Shown piece by piece: positions 16,166 through 24,927 of a stretch of DNA of 58,829 bases. The notes beneath the pieces were generated by a model. It did not search any database. It was not told the origin of the DNA and saw nothing but the letters and a program-made list of their open reading frames with translations. The first letter of the stretch is position 1. Every line of letters begins with the position of its first letter. The translations under genes were made by a program, and so were the position numbers. The stretch comes from an alpha proteobacterium SCGC AAA240-E13. Its GTDB lineage: Bacteria > Pseudomonadota > Alphaproteobacteria > Pelagibacterales > Pelagibacteraceae. The stretch lies in the NCBI GenBank assembly GCA_000504625.1, contig AZHR01000006.1, positions 1 through 58,829 on the forward strand. The letters run 5' to 3'.

Positions 16166-17395
16166 ATGAATAAAGTAGCGATCATCGGAGCGGGCATCAT
16201 TGGAGTCTGTATTGCTCATTTTTTAAGAAAGAATGGACATGAAGTAATATTGTACGATCAGAATGAACCTGGAACTCAAACATCTTTTGGAAACGCAGGA
16301 CTTTTTGCGAATCGTGAGTGTGTTACCGCTAATTCACCTAAGTTGTGGAAGAATTTGCCAGCTATGTTGCTTAGCAAAAACGGTCCATTAGTTATAGATT
16401 GGTTTTATGTTTTTACACATTTGCCGTGGATATTTAGATTTTTTAGGAATTGTACTACAGCAAGAGTCGAACACATTGCAAAATCTCTAAGCTCTTTTTC
16501 ATCTCATGCTAAATTTGCATATGAAGAAATTTTTAATGAAGTAGATGTATCTAAATATATTGTACACAAGGAACCAATTTATCTTTATGAATCAAAGGAG
16601 TTATTCGAAAAAGATCAATATGCCTTAAATTTAAGAAAAAAATATAATGTTCTCTTTGATATAATCAATAAAGAGGACATTGCAAAAATGGAACCATCTA
16701 TAGAGCCTATATATTATAAAGGAATAGTTCTTAAAGGTGAGAGTTTTACAAAATCTCCTATACAAATTACTAAAAAAATTTTTGATAATTTCATAAGCAA
16801 CGGAGGTCATTTTGTTTTAAAAAAGATTGATTCAATTTTTAGGAAGGGTGATTCACTTTTTCTCAAATGTAATGAACAAGAACATCATGTTGATAAAATT
16901 GTTGTTGCAGCGGGTGTATGGTCTAATATTTTAGCACGAACCATTGGTGACAATTTTCCTCTTGATACTGAACGTGGATATCACATTATATTTGAAAATA
17001 ACAGCAACTTGCTTGCACACAGTGTGGGCTGGGCTAAAACGGGTTTTTATATGACACCAATGGAGGATGGAATTAGAGCAGCTGGCACAGTTGAAATTGC
17101 AGGTTTAAAAAAATCAATGAATAAAAATATGTTAACTATGATCGAAGCAACTGCTCGGAGCATTCTACCGCAATTAGGAAAAGTTAAAAGCCAATGGCTG
17201 GGATTTAGACCGACTCTCCCTGATTCATTACCAGTAATTGGTGAGTCACAAAAATGTAAAAATGTTTACTATGCTTTTGGTCACCAACATTTAGGACTTT
17301 CGTTGGCTGCAGTGACTGGTAAAACAATACGCTCATTAATTGAAAATAAACCCACTAATATTAACATAGAAGCACTAAGTCCTTATCGATTTTAG
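16166..17395 (+). CDS. FAD-dependent oxidoreductase, DadA (D-amino acid dehydrogenase) family
   Basis: A 409-residue flavoprotein. It starts with the FAD Rossmann motif AIIGAGIIGVCIAHFLRKNG and an acid-ended second strand (LYDQNEPG). TSFGNAGLF is the DadA-type motif near the flavin, and the C-terminal FRPTLPDSLPVIG with AFGHQHLGLSLA closes the FAD site. Family members oxidise D-amino acids, or as OoxB/NoxB-like subunits opines, passing electrons to the respiratory chain. Adjacency to an OccT-type transporter fits either role. No second opine-oxidase subunit is present nearby. Confidence 0.85.
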   Translation: MNKVAIIGAGIIGVCIAHFLRKNGHEVILYDQNEPGTQTSFGNAGLFANRECVTANSPKLWKNLPAMLLSKNGPLVIDWFYVFTHLPWIFRFFRNCTTARVEHIAKSLSSFSSHAKFAYEEIFNEVDVSKYIVHKEPIYLYESKELFEKDQYALNLRKKYNVLFDIINKEDIAKMEPSIEPIYYKGIVLKGESFTKSPIQITKKIFDNFISNGGHFVLKKIDSIFRKGDSLFLKCNEQEHHVDKIVVAAGVWSNILARTIGDNFPLDTERGYHIIFENNSNLLAHSVGWAKTGFYMTPMEDGIRAAGTVEIAGLKKSMNKNMLTMIEATARSILPQLGKVKSQWLGFRPTLPDSLPVIGESQKCKNVYYAFGHQHLGLSLAAVTGKTIRSLIENKPTNINIEALSPYRF

Positions 17396-17424
17396 AAAAA
17401 AAATTAGATTATTTAAAATAAAAA

Positions 17425-18222
17425 ATGTTCACAACATCGTGTATTCAAATCTGCTCTAATAACAATATCAAAGAAAATATTAAAAAAATTTTGCATTATA
17501 TTGAGATATGTATAAAAGAAAAAACTGACTTTATTTTAACTCCGGAAACTTGCTCCATAATGACAAATGATAAAAAAGAGTTATCAAATAAAACTAAATT
17601 AATGGAAGAAGATGAACTTGTATTAAAAACCAAAGAAATTTGTCAAAAAAATAAAAAATGGATTTTATTAGGTTCAATTATAGTTAAAAATAAAAAAAAT
17701 GATTTAATTAATAGATCAATATTAATTAATCCCAAAGGAAATATAGAAAAATTTTACGATAAAATTCATATGTTTGATGTAAATCTTTCAAATGAAGAAA
17801 AGTATTTAGAATCTAAAACTTATAGTCCAGGAAAAAAAATAGAAGTTATTGATCTTCCTTGGGGAAAACTGGGAATGTCAATATGTTATGATATAAGATT
17901 TCCCAATATGTATCGCAAAATGTCTCAAATGGGAGCTAAATTTATTTCTGTTCCATCAGCCTTTACATTTACAACTGGAAGAAAGCATTGGCATGTTCTT
18001 TTGAAGGCTAGAGCTATAGAAAATTTTTGTTATGTTTTTGCTCCCGCTCAATACGGCAATCATTATATTGGTAGAAAGACGTTTGGACATTCTTTAATTG
18101 TATCACCAGACGGAGAAATTTTATGTGAACTGGATACAGGAGAAGGGATAATTTCTTGTAGCATTGATCCTTCACTTCCTTATAAATTAAGAGAAAAGAT
18201 ACCTAGTCTAAACGTAGATTAA
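17425..18222 (+). CDS. Nitrilase-superfamily amidohydrolase (Nit1/Nit2-like)
   Basis: A 265-residue carbon-nitrogen hydrolase. The Glu-Lys-Cys triad is visible: Glu in ILTPETCS, Lys in FYDKIHMFDV and Cys in MSICYDIRFPNMY. The spacing and the IHMFDV segment resemble Nit-type enzymes such as deaminated-glutathione amidase rather than true nitrilases. It probably hydrolyses an omega-amide in the cytoplasm; the substrate is not proven. The last 4 bp overlap the convergent DUF6165 gene. Confidence 0.85.
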   Translation: MFTTSCIQICSNNNIKENIKKILHYIEICIKEKTDFILTPETCSIMTNDKKELSNKTKLMEEDELVLKTKEICQKNKKWILLGSIIVKNKKNDLINRSILINPKGNIEKFYDKIHMFDVNLSNEEKYLESKTYSPGKKIEVIDLPWGKLGMSICYDIRFPNMYRKMSQMGAKFISVPSAFTFTTGRKHWHVLLKARAIENFCYVFAPAQYGNHYIGRKTFGHSLIVSPDGEILCELDTGEGIISCSIDPSLPYKLREKIPSLNVD

Positions 18223-18608
18223 TATTGAGTATATTGCTTAACTTCTTTTATATTTGAACCTAAGATTTTATTGATTTCAGATTTAGTTTTTGATCTTTTA
18301 TCATTTGCAAAATACACACCTCTAGATAGCTGAATAAATTTGTCTTTAAAATCTGAATTTTTTTCACACAATCTAATTTCATCTTCAATTTTCCATAACT
18401 TTTCATTTGTTTCTTTTAAGTCTTTATAGAGAATTTCTATTTCTTTTGAGACATTAATATTTTTATTTTTTGTTTCATTTAAAATTTCATATTCTTTTTT
18501 GACTTCATTCAATAAAACAAGGTCTTTAATTTTATTTAACTTTATTTCTAAAATGCTAAGTTTATCAAAGAATTCACCTGCGGATATTTCAGCTAGAATT
18601 TTGCTCAT
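18219..18608 (-). CDS. DUF6165-like protein
   Basis: A 129-residue, highly charged and mostly helical protein. It begins with EISAGEFFDKLSILEIKLNKI, has NEKLWKIEDEIRLCE in the middle and GVYFANDKRSKTKSEINKILGS near the end. This matches my recollection of the DUF6165 family, which often occurs in polysaccharide or glycosyltransferase loci. No catalytic motif is seen. It is divergent from a GT9 gene 41 bp away, consistent with that context. Function unknown. Confidence 0.65.
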   Translation of the reverse strand: MSKILAEISAGEFFDKLSILEIKLNKIKDLVLLNEVKKEYEILNETKNKNINVSKEIEILYKDLKETNEKLWKIEDEIRLCEKNSDFKDKFIQLSRGVYFANDKRSKTKSEINKILGSNIKEVKQYTQY

Positions 18609-18649
18609 TTTATGATTATAGGTGATATAACATTATCTTATAAATTTTA

Positions 18650-19585
18650 ATGTCTAATATTTTAATCATAAAACATGGTTCATTAGGAGATATAGCTCAA
18701 ATTAGTGGTGCGATTCAAGATATAAAAGAAAACCATCCTAATGATAAAGTATTTATGCTTACAACCTCTCCTTATCAAGAATTGTTTCGTAAATGTCCAT
18801 ATATTGATGAAGTTTATGTTGATCTAAGATTTTCACGACTAAACTTATTTTATTTGTTAAAATTAAAACAAAAGATATCCAAACTTGGATTAAAAAAAAT
18901 ATACGATCTACAAAACTCATCACGAACATCATTTTACAGAAAATTTTTGTTCAATAAAATAAAATGGTCTAGTACTGAAACTACATTACCTTTAGGAACT
19001 AATAAAAATGATTTTGACAACGACCCAGTATTAGAAAGATTTAATTTTCAATTAACTAATTCTAACATAATTACCAAACATACACTAAAACCTAATTTTT
19101 CTTGGGCATGTGAAAATATAGATGATTTGAAAAAAAAATATAATTTAGAAAAATATATTTTGTTATTTCCTTTCTGTTCAATAAATTTACCGCATAAAAA
19201 ATGGCCATATTATAATGATTTAATTTTACTCATTAACAAGAATAATCCAGAATTTAAGCTGGTTGTTGCACCAAGTCCTAATGAAATTGAAGAATCAAAA
19301 AAAATAAATGTTCGAGTAATACTTAAAGATAATAAAGCATTAACGGTAACCCAGCTAGCTGGTTTAATAGATAAGGCTCAGTTTATTATTTCAAATGATA
19401 CAGGTCCCGCTCACATGGCGGCCCATCTAGGAGCAAAGGGAGTAACTTTGTTTGGATACCATACAACACCAAAAAAAGTAAGCATAGAAACAAATAAATT
19501 TAAAGCAATTATTAAAAACAATTTAAATGAATTATCAGCTGAAGAAGTTTATTCTAATATTTCCAAAGAATTATCATTAGTTTAA
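18650..19585 (+). CDS. Family 9 glycosyltransferase (heptosyltransferase-like)
   Basis: A 311-residue GT-B enzyme with the GT9 pattern: ILIIKHGSLGDIAQISGAI at the N-terminus, where the GDI Asp region is catalytic, and FIISNDTGPAHMAAHLGAKGVTLFG in the donor-binding half. GT9 enzymes add ADP-heptose to lipopolysaccharide core; other nucleotide sugars are possible. It ends with a 9-bp overlap into the convergent GT4 gene. Confidence 0.88.
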   Translation: MSNILIIKHGSLGDIAQISGAIQDIKENHPNDKVFMLTTSPYQELFRKCPYIDEVYVDLRFSRLNLFYLLKLKQKISKLGLKKIYDLQNSSRTSFYRKFLFNKIKWSSTETTLPLGTNKNDFDNDPVLERFNFQLTNSNIITKHTLKPNFSWACENIDDLKKKYNLEKYILLFPFCSINLPHKKWPYYNDLILLINKNNPEFKLVVAPSPNEIEESKKINVRVILKDNKALTVTQLAGLIDKAQFIISNDTGPAHMAAHLGAKGVTLFGYHTTPKKVSIETNKFKAIIKNNLNELSAEEVYSNISKELSLV

Positions 19586-20674
19586 AAGTTCAATATATTT
19601 TTTAATAATCTTACTCCATTCAAATTGTTTTGAAAATTCTTTAGCATTTTTCCCAAATATTAAATATCTATCTTCTTCAAATATTTTTTTTATGCTTTGA
19701 TAAATTGAATCTAAATCATTTCCATTACAAATTAATCCTGTTTTGTTGTGAATGATTGCATCTGATGCGCCGCCATCTCGGCCACCAATTGATGGTATTC
19801 CATGTTGTCCAGCTTCGATAAAAACTATTCCAAATCCCTCTACCGATTTTTTATAAATAATTGATGGCATAACAAATAAGTGAGATTTTTTTATCAAAGC
19901 TGATTTAAATTCAGGATTTATATTATTAATAAAAATAACAATATTTTCTAAGTTTAATTCATGAACTAATTTTTTTAAATTTTTTTCTTCATCTCCATAT
20001 CCTATACAAACATATTTTATTTTAGGAAATTTTTCCTTAAGATTTCTAATTGCCATAATTGTTTTATCATGTCCTTTTCTCTTATCAAATCTGGCTACCG
20101 TAATTAAACATGGAAATGAATCTTTCAATATATTTTCAGCAGCTTTTAAATTATTTTCATCGGGTTCTTCATAAAAACTTATTCCAGGATGAATAACTTT
20201 AATTTTATTTTCCTCAATTCCATTATTTACGGCTAATGTTTTTGTAAAATTTGAATTGGATATTATAAAATCCGCTTTTGAGATAGATTTAATCATTTTT
20301 TTATTAAATCTTGAATTTATTGGATGATTTATCTCTTTTGAATGGATTAAACAAAGTATCTTCTTATTTAATAAATATTTTTCATTTAAATATTCTAAAC
20401 TTTTCCAATGATCAGCAATCAAGGCTTTAATTAATGGATTTTCTTTTAAATAATTATTTACCAAATTAGCTTTTCTGAATTTTCTAAATAATTTTATTCC
20501 AGATACTCTTGTAATATCGTACCGAAACTTTTTATCATAAACGTCAGAACTTTTATGTTTTTCTGCAAAAATTTTAACTGGACCATAGTTTAATAAAGCA
20601 GTAGATAATCCCCCCATCAATACTTGCATTCCACCCAATTCTGGTGGAAAATTTCTGGTGTTAACCAAAAACAT
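19577..20674 (-). CDS. Family 4 glycosyltransferase
   Basis: A 365-residue GT-B enzyme. NFPPELGGMQVLMGGLS at the N-terminus is the acceptor-side glycine loop, and LITVARFDKRKGHD starts the donor domain. EGFGIVFIEAGQHGIPSIGGRDGGASDAI carries the E-x7-E nucleotide-sugar motif. It likely builds a surface glycan or glycolipid. Its start codon overlaps the stop of the upstream redox-protein gene by one base. Confidence 0.88.
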   Translation of the reverse strand: MFLVNTRNFPPELGGMQVLMGGLSTALLNYGPVKIFAEKHKSSDVYDKKFRYDITRVSGIKLFRKFRKANLVNNYLKENPLIKALIADHWKSLEYLNEKYLLNKKILCLIHSKEINHPINSRFNKKMIKSISKADFIISNSNFTKTLAVNNGIEENKIKVIHPGISFYEEPDENNLKAAENILKDSFPCLITVARFDKRKGHDKTIMAIRNLKEKFPKIKYVCIGYGDEEKNLKKLVHELNLENIVIFINNINPEFKSALIKKSHLFVMPSIIYKKSVEGFGIVFIEAGQHGIPSIGGRDGGASDAIIHNKTGLICNGNDLDSIYQSIKKIFEEDRYLIFGKNAKEFSKQFEWSKIIKKYIELLN

Positions 20675-21228
20675 TAATTAAACCATTTTATGTTACAACC
20701 CATGCTTGGAATTTGTTTGACAGGACCTTTTCCTGAAGTCGCTACTAGTTTCATAGCAATTCTAAGTTCACTATCTCCTGTAGTAACAGGCTTATGATCT
20801 TTTAATTCTCTAATTCTACCTCTGTACTGTAGTTCTAGATTATTATTATAACCAAAAAAGTCTGGTGTACATACTGCGCCATAATCCTTAGCTATTTTTT
20901 GTGATTCATCAATCAGATAAGGAAAGGAAAAATTATGTATTTTTGAAAAAGATATCATGTTTTCAAAAGAATCTTCTGGATAATTTTTTACATCATTGGA
21001 CATTATGCCAACAGATTTTATACCTTGGCTTTCTAAAAATTTTACGTCTTGAACAATTTCTTTGATTACTGCTTTTACATATGGGCAATGATTGCAAATA
21101 AACATAATTAAGGTACCATTTTTTCCTTTAACATCATCCAAAGATACCTTTGTATTTTCAGTAGATAATAATTCAAAATTTTTTGCCTTTTCTCCAAAAT
21201 TACAGATTGGTGTTTTTGTAAGAGTCAT
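20674..21228 (-). CDS. Thioredoxin-like / AhpC-TSA family redox protein
   Basis: A 184-residue thioredoxin-fold protein of the peroxiredoxin-like type. The active site reads FICNHCPYVKAV with a C-x-x-C pair, and GAVCTPDFFGY supplies the cis-proline region. There is no signal peptide, so it is cytoplasmic. Members of this subgroup are poorly characterised thiol reductases or peroxidases. It is 5 bp after the upstream dehydrogenase gene and overlaps the GT4 gene by one base; the functional link is unclear. Confidence 0.82.
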   Translation of the reverse strand: MTLTKTPICNFGEKAKNFELLSTENTKVSLDDVKGKNGTLIMFICNHCPYVKAVIKEIVQDVKFLESQGIKSVGIMSNDVKNYPEDSFENMISFSKIHNFSFPYLIDESQKIAKDYGAVCTPDFFGYNNNLELQYRGRIRELKDHKPVTTGDSELRIAMKLVATSGKGPVKQIPSMGCNIKWFN

Positions 21229-21233
21229 TATAA

Positions 21234-22103
21234 TTATTTTCTTAGTCGTTTTATTAAACTAGAGGTATCCCAGCGTTCACCACCCATTTTTTGAATATCA
21301 CCGTAATATTTATCTACAATTTCAGTTATTGGCAACAAAGAATTATTTCTTTTTGCCTCATCTAAAGCAAACTTCAAATCTTTTCTCATCCAATTGACTG
21401 CAAATCCAAAGTCAAATTTATCTTCAATCATAGTTTTGTATCTATTTTCCATTTGCCAGGACTGAGCTGCCCCTTTCGAAATTACTTCAATTACTTCCTC
21501 CATATTTAAACCAGCTTTGATACCAAAATTTATTCCTTCTGACAATCCCTGAACCAATCCAGCTATACAAATTTGATTTACCATTTTTGCGAGTTGTCCA
21601 CTTCCAGATTTTCCAAGTAATTTCATTTTTTTACTATAACAATTAATGATTGGACTTGCTTTATCGTAATCTTTTTTGTCACCACCTATCATTACTGTCA
21701 ACGTACCATTTTCAGCGCCCGCTTGTCCTCCTGAAACTGGCGCATCCAAAAAACCAAAATCATTTTTTTTTGCATGCGAATAAATTTCTCGAGCTATAGA
21801 AGCAGATGCTGTCGTGTTATCAATGTATATAGATCCTTTTTTTATTGATTTAAATATTCCATTCTCTCCGAAAGTTACTTCTTTTAAATCATTATCATTT
21901 CCTACACATGTAAATACAAAATCAGAATCTCTAGCAGCTTCGGCAGGAGTTTCTGCCATTTTACCTGGATAATTTTTAAGCCATTTTTCCGCTTTTGATT
22001 TGGTTCTATTAAATACAGTTACATTGTGACCAGCTTTTGATATATATCCAGCCATAGGATAACCCATTACTCCAAGACCAATAAAGGAAACTTTACAACT
22101 CAT
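21234..22103 (-). CDS. 3-hydroxyisobutyrate dehydrogenase / tartronate semialdehyde reductase family
   Basis: A 289-residue beta-hydroxyacid dehydrogenase. It has SFIGLGVMGYPMAGYISKAGH (dinucleotide site), DAPVSGGQAGAENGTLTVMIGG (substrate signature) and the catalytic Lys in AKMVNQICIAG. NRTKSK after the second strand, with Arg-Thr-Lys-Ser, suggests NADP(H) preference. Substrate could be 3-hydroxyisobutyrate, tartronate semialdehyde or a succinic semialdehyde. Its ATG is 8 bp from that of a divergent MFS gene, so promoters must lie inside the coding regions. Confidence 0.87.
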   Translation of the reverse strand: MSCKVSFIGLGVMGYPMAGYISKAGHNVTVFNRTKSKAEKWLKNYPGKMAETPAEAARDSDFVFTCVGNDNDLKEVTFGENGIFKSIKKGSIYIDNTTASASIAREIYSHAKKNDFGFLDAPVSGGQAGAENGTLTVMIGGDKKDYDKASPIINCYSKKMKLLGKSGSGQLAKMVNQICIAGLVQGLSEGINFGIKAGLNMEEVIEVISKGAAQSWQMENRYKTMIEDKFDFGFAVNWMRKDLKFALDEAKRNNSLLPITEIVDKYYGDIQKMGGERWDTSSLIKRLRK

Positions 22104-22111
22104 AATTAATT

Positions 22112-23341
22112 ATGATTATAGATATAGTTAGATCAAATTTCAAAATAATATTATTTGGTTTTGTTTTTACTTTTTTTTCATGTACTGGACAGAGTTTTTT
22201 CATAGGGCTATTTAATTCAAATATTAGAGAGGAATTGAATATTTCCTACGGGGAATTCGGAACAATTTATGGGATAGCTACTTTATGTAGCAGTTTAACA
22301 TTAATATGGATAGGGAAAAAAATTGATGATTTAAAATTGGTTAATTATGCCCTTTCAGTTGTTATTTTTTTGTCTTTTGCTGCTCTTTTTTTTTCATTTG
22401 TTAATGGTGTAATTTTTTTAGCTATTGGAATTTTTTTTCTAAGACTATCCGGACAAGGATTAATGGCACACACAGCATCTACTGCCGTTTCTAGATATTT
22501 TGATCAAAGCAGAGGCAAGGCGCTAAGTTATATTTGGCTCGGTATGTCTCTAGCCGAGTTTTTGCTACCATTAATAATAGTTTACGCATTAACATTTATA
22601 TACTGGAGAACTTTGTGGCAAGGTATAGCAGCTATTATTTTTTTAGGCTTACCAATTTTTACTTTTTTTGCCATTAAACATATTGATATATTTTCCAGAG
22701 AAAAAAAAGATTTAAGTTTTACAAGTAAAAATTTAGATATAGTTAAAAGTTGGACCAGAAAAGAAGTATTAAAGGATTTAAAATTTTATTCAATTTTACC
22801 AGCTATGTTAGCATCATCATTTATAATTACTGGAGTAGTTATTAATCAAACTTTTATTATTGAATCCAAGGATTGGGGAAAATTTGCAATTGCAAAATCA
22901 TTTATGATTTATTCTTTCCTTACTGTAGCTACATTGTTTTTTTCAGGAATTTTAGTAGATAAGTTTACCAGTAGAAAGCTTTTTCCATTTTTAAACGTTC
23001 CGCTATTATTAAGTGTAACTATATTAGCTATTTTTGATCACCCTTATTCAGCTTTTATTTTTATGGGATTAATGGGTATTTCAAATGGATTAACAAATGT
23101 TTTAATATCTTCATTTTGGGCTGAAATTTATGGTGTAAGTTTCTTGGGATCTATTAAAGCTTTGACAGCATCACTCATGGTTTTTTCAACAGCTTTGGCC
23201 ACAGTAGTATTTGGAAATTTAATTGATTTAGGTTATTCAATTGAAAATATAGCCTTTCTATGTGGTATATATACTGCTATATCAATTTTAATTGTTATAA
23301 TTTTTAAAAAGTCTTACAAACCCATTTTTATTAAAAAATAA
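22112..23341 (+). CDS. Major facilitator superfamily transporter
   Basis: A 409-residue inner-membrane protein with about 12 hydrophobic helices and a central basic loop (FSREKKDLSF). FFLRLSGQGLMAHTASTAVSRYFDQSRGKALS matches the OFA/monocarboxylate-type MFS pattern. Substrate is unknown; an organic acid is plausible given the neighbouring hydroxyacid dehydrogenase. The starts of the two divergent genes are only 8 bp apart. Confidence 0.88.
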   Translation: MIIDIVRSNFKIILFGFVFTFFSCTGQSFFIGLFNSNIREELNISYGEFGTIYGIATLCSSLTLIWIGKKIDDLKLVNYALSVVIFLSFAALFFSFVNGVIFLAIGIFFLRLSGQGLMAHTASTAVSRYFDQSRGKALSYIWLGMSLAEFLLPLIIVYALTFIYWRTLWQGIAAIIFLGLPIFTFFAIKHIDIFSREKKDLSFTSKNLDIVKSWTRKEVLKDLKFYSILPAMLASSFIITGVVINQTFIIESKDWGKFAIAKSFMIYSFLTVATLFFSGILVDKFTSRKLFPFLNVPLLLSVTILAIFDHPYSAFIFMGLMGISNGLTNVLISSFWAEIYGVSFLGSIKALTASLMVFSTALATVVFGNLIDLGYSIENIAFLCGIYTAISILIVIIFKKSYKPIFIKK

Positions 23342-23382
23342 ACCTTGATTTTTTAGTATCTATTTAATATTAGTTTTGGCTC

Positions 23383-23898
23383 ATGGCTAGAATAACTGTA
23401 GAAGATTGTATAAATAAAGTAGAAGGTCCTTATGATTTGGTTTTAGTTGCAAAAGAAAGAGCAGTGCAATTAAATTCTGGCGATAAACCCAATGTTGATC
23501 CTGAAAACGACAAAAATACAGTTATTGCACTAAAAGAAATTGCTGAAGATAAAATTTCGGTCAAAGAACTAACTGAATCAGCTATAAATAAACTAAGAAA
23601 ACATGTTGAACAAGATCCAGAGGTTTCGGCTAATGAAGAATCAGACGGAGATGAATTTGAAAAAGTATATAAAGGAGAAATTTCAAAAAGTGGAATTCCA
23701 ATTTTGCCCTCTAAAAGGGCTAGAAAAACTCCCGAAAAAATAGAAATTTTTAAGCAAAAAAAGGTACAAGAAGAAAAACTTGAAAAAGAAAATTTACACC
23801 AAGATAAGGAAATTTCATTAGAAGAATTAAAAGAAAAAGAAAAAATAGAAGAAGATTTAGGTGAAACAGAAAATTCTGATAATTCTGGTAGTACTTAG
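23383..23898 (+). CDS. rpoZ: DNA-directed RNA polymerase omega subunit, extended
   Basis: The first 65 residues are a standard omega subunit: MARITVEDCINKVEGPYDLVLVAKERA and NTVIALKEIAEDKIS. The protein is 171 residues, longer than the roughly 90 of E. coli. The extra C-terminal part is acidic at first and then a Glu/Lys-rich helix (about residues 120-165), probably disordered or coiled coil. Omega helps assemble and stabilise RNA polymerase. Confidence 0.93.
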   Translation: MARITVEDCINKVEGPYDLVLVAKERAVQLNSGDKPNVDPENDKNTVIALKEIAEDKISVKELTESAINKLRKHVEQDPEVSANEESDGDEFEKVYKGEISKSGIPILPSKRARKTPEKIEIFKQKKVQEEKLEKENLHQDKEISLEELKEKEKIEEDLGETENSDNSGST

Positions 23899-23938
23899 AA
23901 CACGATTTAATAACATATTTTTTGTTTATACTCATTAG

Positions 23939-24922
23939 ATGATTAAAAAAGTTTCCGTGGCGCCCATGATGGATTGTACAGATCGTCATGATAGGTATTT
24001 TTTAAGATTAATTAGTAAGAATGTTATGTTGTACACAGACATGATTGTGTCGGAAGCTATTAAAAGAGGAGATAAAAAAAAATTACTATCATTTAATCTT
24101 AGAGAAAAGCCTTTGGCGCTACAAATTGGTGGTTCGTCACCTAAAATTTTAGCAGAAGTAGCTAAAATTGGGGAAGATTTTGGTTATGATGAAATTAACT
24201 TAAATTTAGGCTGCCCCAGTAAAAAAGTTCAAAAAAACAGATTTGGAGCATGTTTAATGAAAGAACCTAATCTTGTAGGAGAATGTATAAACGAAATGAA
24301 AAATTCTTGTAAAATTCCAATCTCGGCTAAAACCAGAATAGGATATAATGATATTGAAGATTATAATTTTTTTAAATCTTTTATTGAGAAAATTAAAAAA
24401 GCAGGATCAAATATTTTTATTGTTCATGCGAGAAGGGCTATATTAGCAAAACTTTCACCAAAACAAAATCTTAATGTTCCACCATTAAATTATAAATTTG
24501 TTTATGACCTTAAAAAAGATTTTTTCCAAGATAGTATTATTTTGAATGGAGGAATAAGTTCAACCGATCAAATAAAAAAACATCTGAAGTATGTAGATGG
24601 AGTAATGATAGGACGTGCCGTATATCATTCTCCTTATTTTTTAGCTGATATTGAAAAAGATATTTTTAATAATAATAATGTTCCCACAAGAACAGAAGTT
24701 ATGGAACAAATGATCCCCTATATAAAAGAAGAAACAAAAAAAGAAACTAGACTTAATCAGATCATGAGACACACAGTTGGTTTATTTCATGGACAAAAAG
24801 GTTCAGGTTATTGGAAAAGATATTTAAGTAAGAATATGTGTATTAGGGAGGCTGATCTGCAAAAAGTTAATCATGTTATGGATCACATGAAAAATAACAA
24901 CTATATCCCTTCTTTAAGGTAA
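23939..24922 (+). CDS. dusA: tRNA-dihydrouridine synthase
   Basis: A 327-residue FMN-dependent TIM barrel. APMMDCTDRHDRYFLRL at the N-terminus is the DusA-type signature. NLNLGCPSKKVQKNRFGACLM holds the catalytic Cys, ISAKTRIGY and IVHARRA line the FMN/tRNA site, and LNGGISS with GVMIGRAVYHSPY bind FMN phosphate. It reduces uridine in the tRNA D loop (U20/U20a). The TauE/SafE gene starts 5 bp downstream. Confidence 0.93.
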   Translation: MIKKVSVAPMMDCTDRHDRYFLRLISKNVMLYTDMIVSEAIKRGDKKKLLSFNLREKPLALQIGGSSPKILAEVAKIGEDFGYDEINLNLGCPSKKVQKNRFGACLMKEPNLVGECINEMKNSCKIPISAKTRIGYNDIEDYNFFKSFIEKIKKAGSNIFIVHARRAILAKLSPKQNLNVPPLNYKFVYDLKKDFFQDSIILNGGISSTDQIKKHLKYVDGVMIGRAVYHSPYFLADIEKDIFNNNNVPTRTEVMEQMIPYIKEETKKETRLNQIMRHTVGLFHGQKGSGYWKRYLSKNMCIREADLQKVNHVMDHMKNNNYIPSLR

Positions 24923-24927
24923 ATAAG

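Noticed and set aside
16096..16173. 25-codon ORF (begins MTKKNKLFKLVLIL) that overlaps the start of the DadA-like gene by 8 bp
   Set aside because: It could be a translationally coupled leader, but the A-rich start and lack of a ribosome site make chance equally likely, and it shows no clear regulatory structure.
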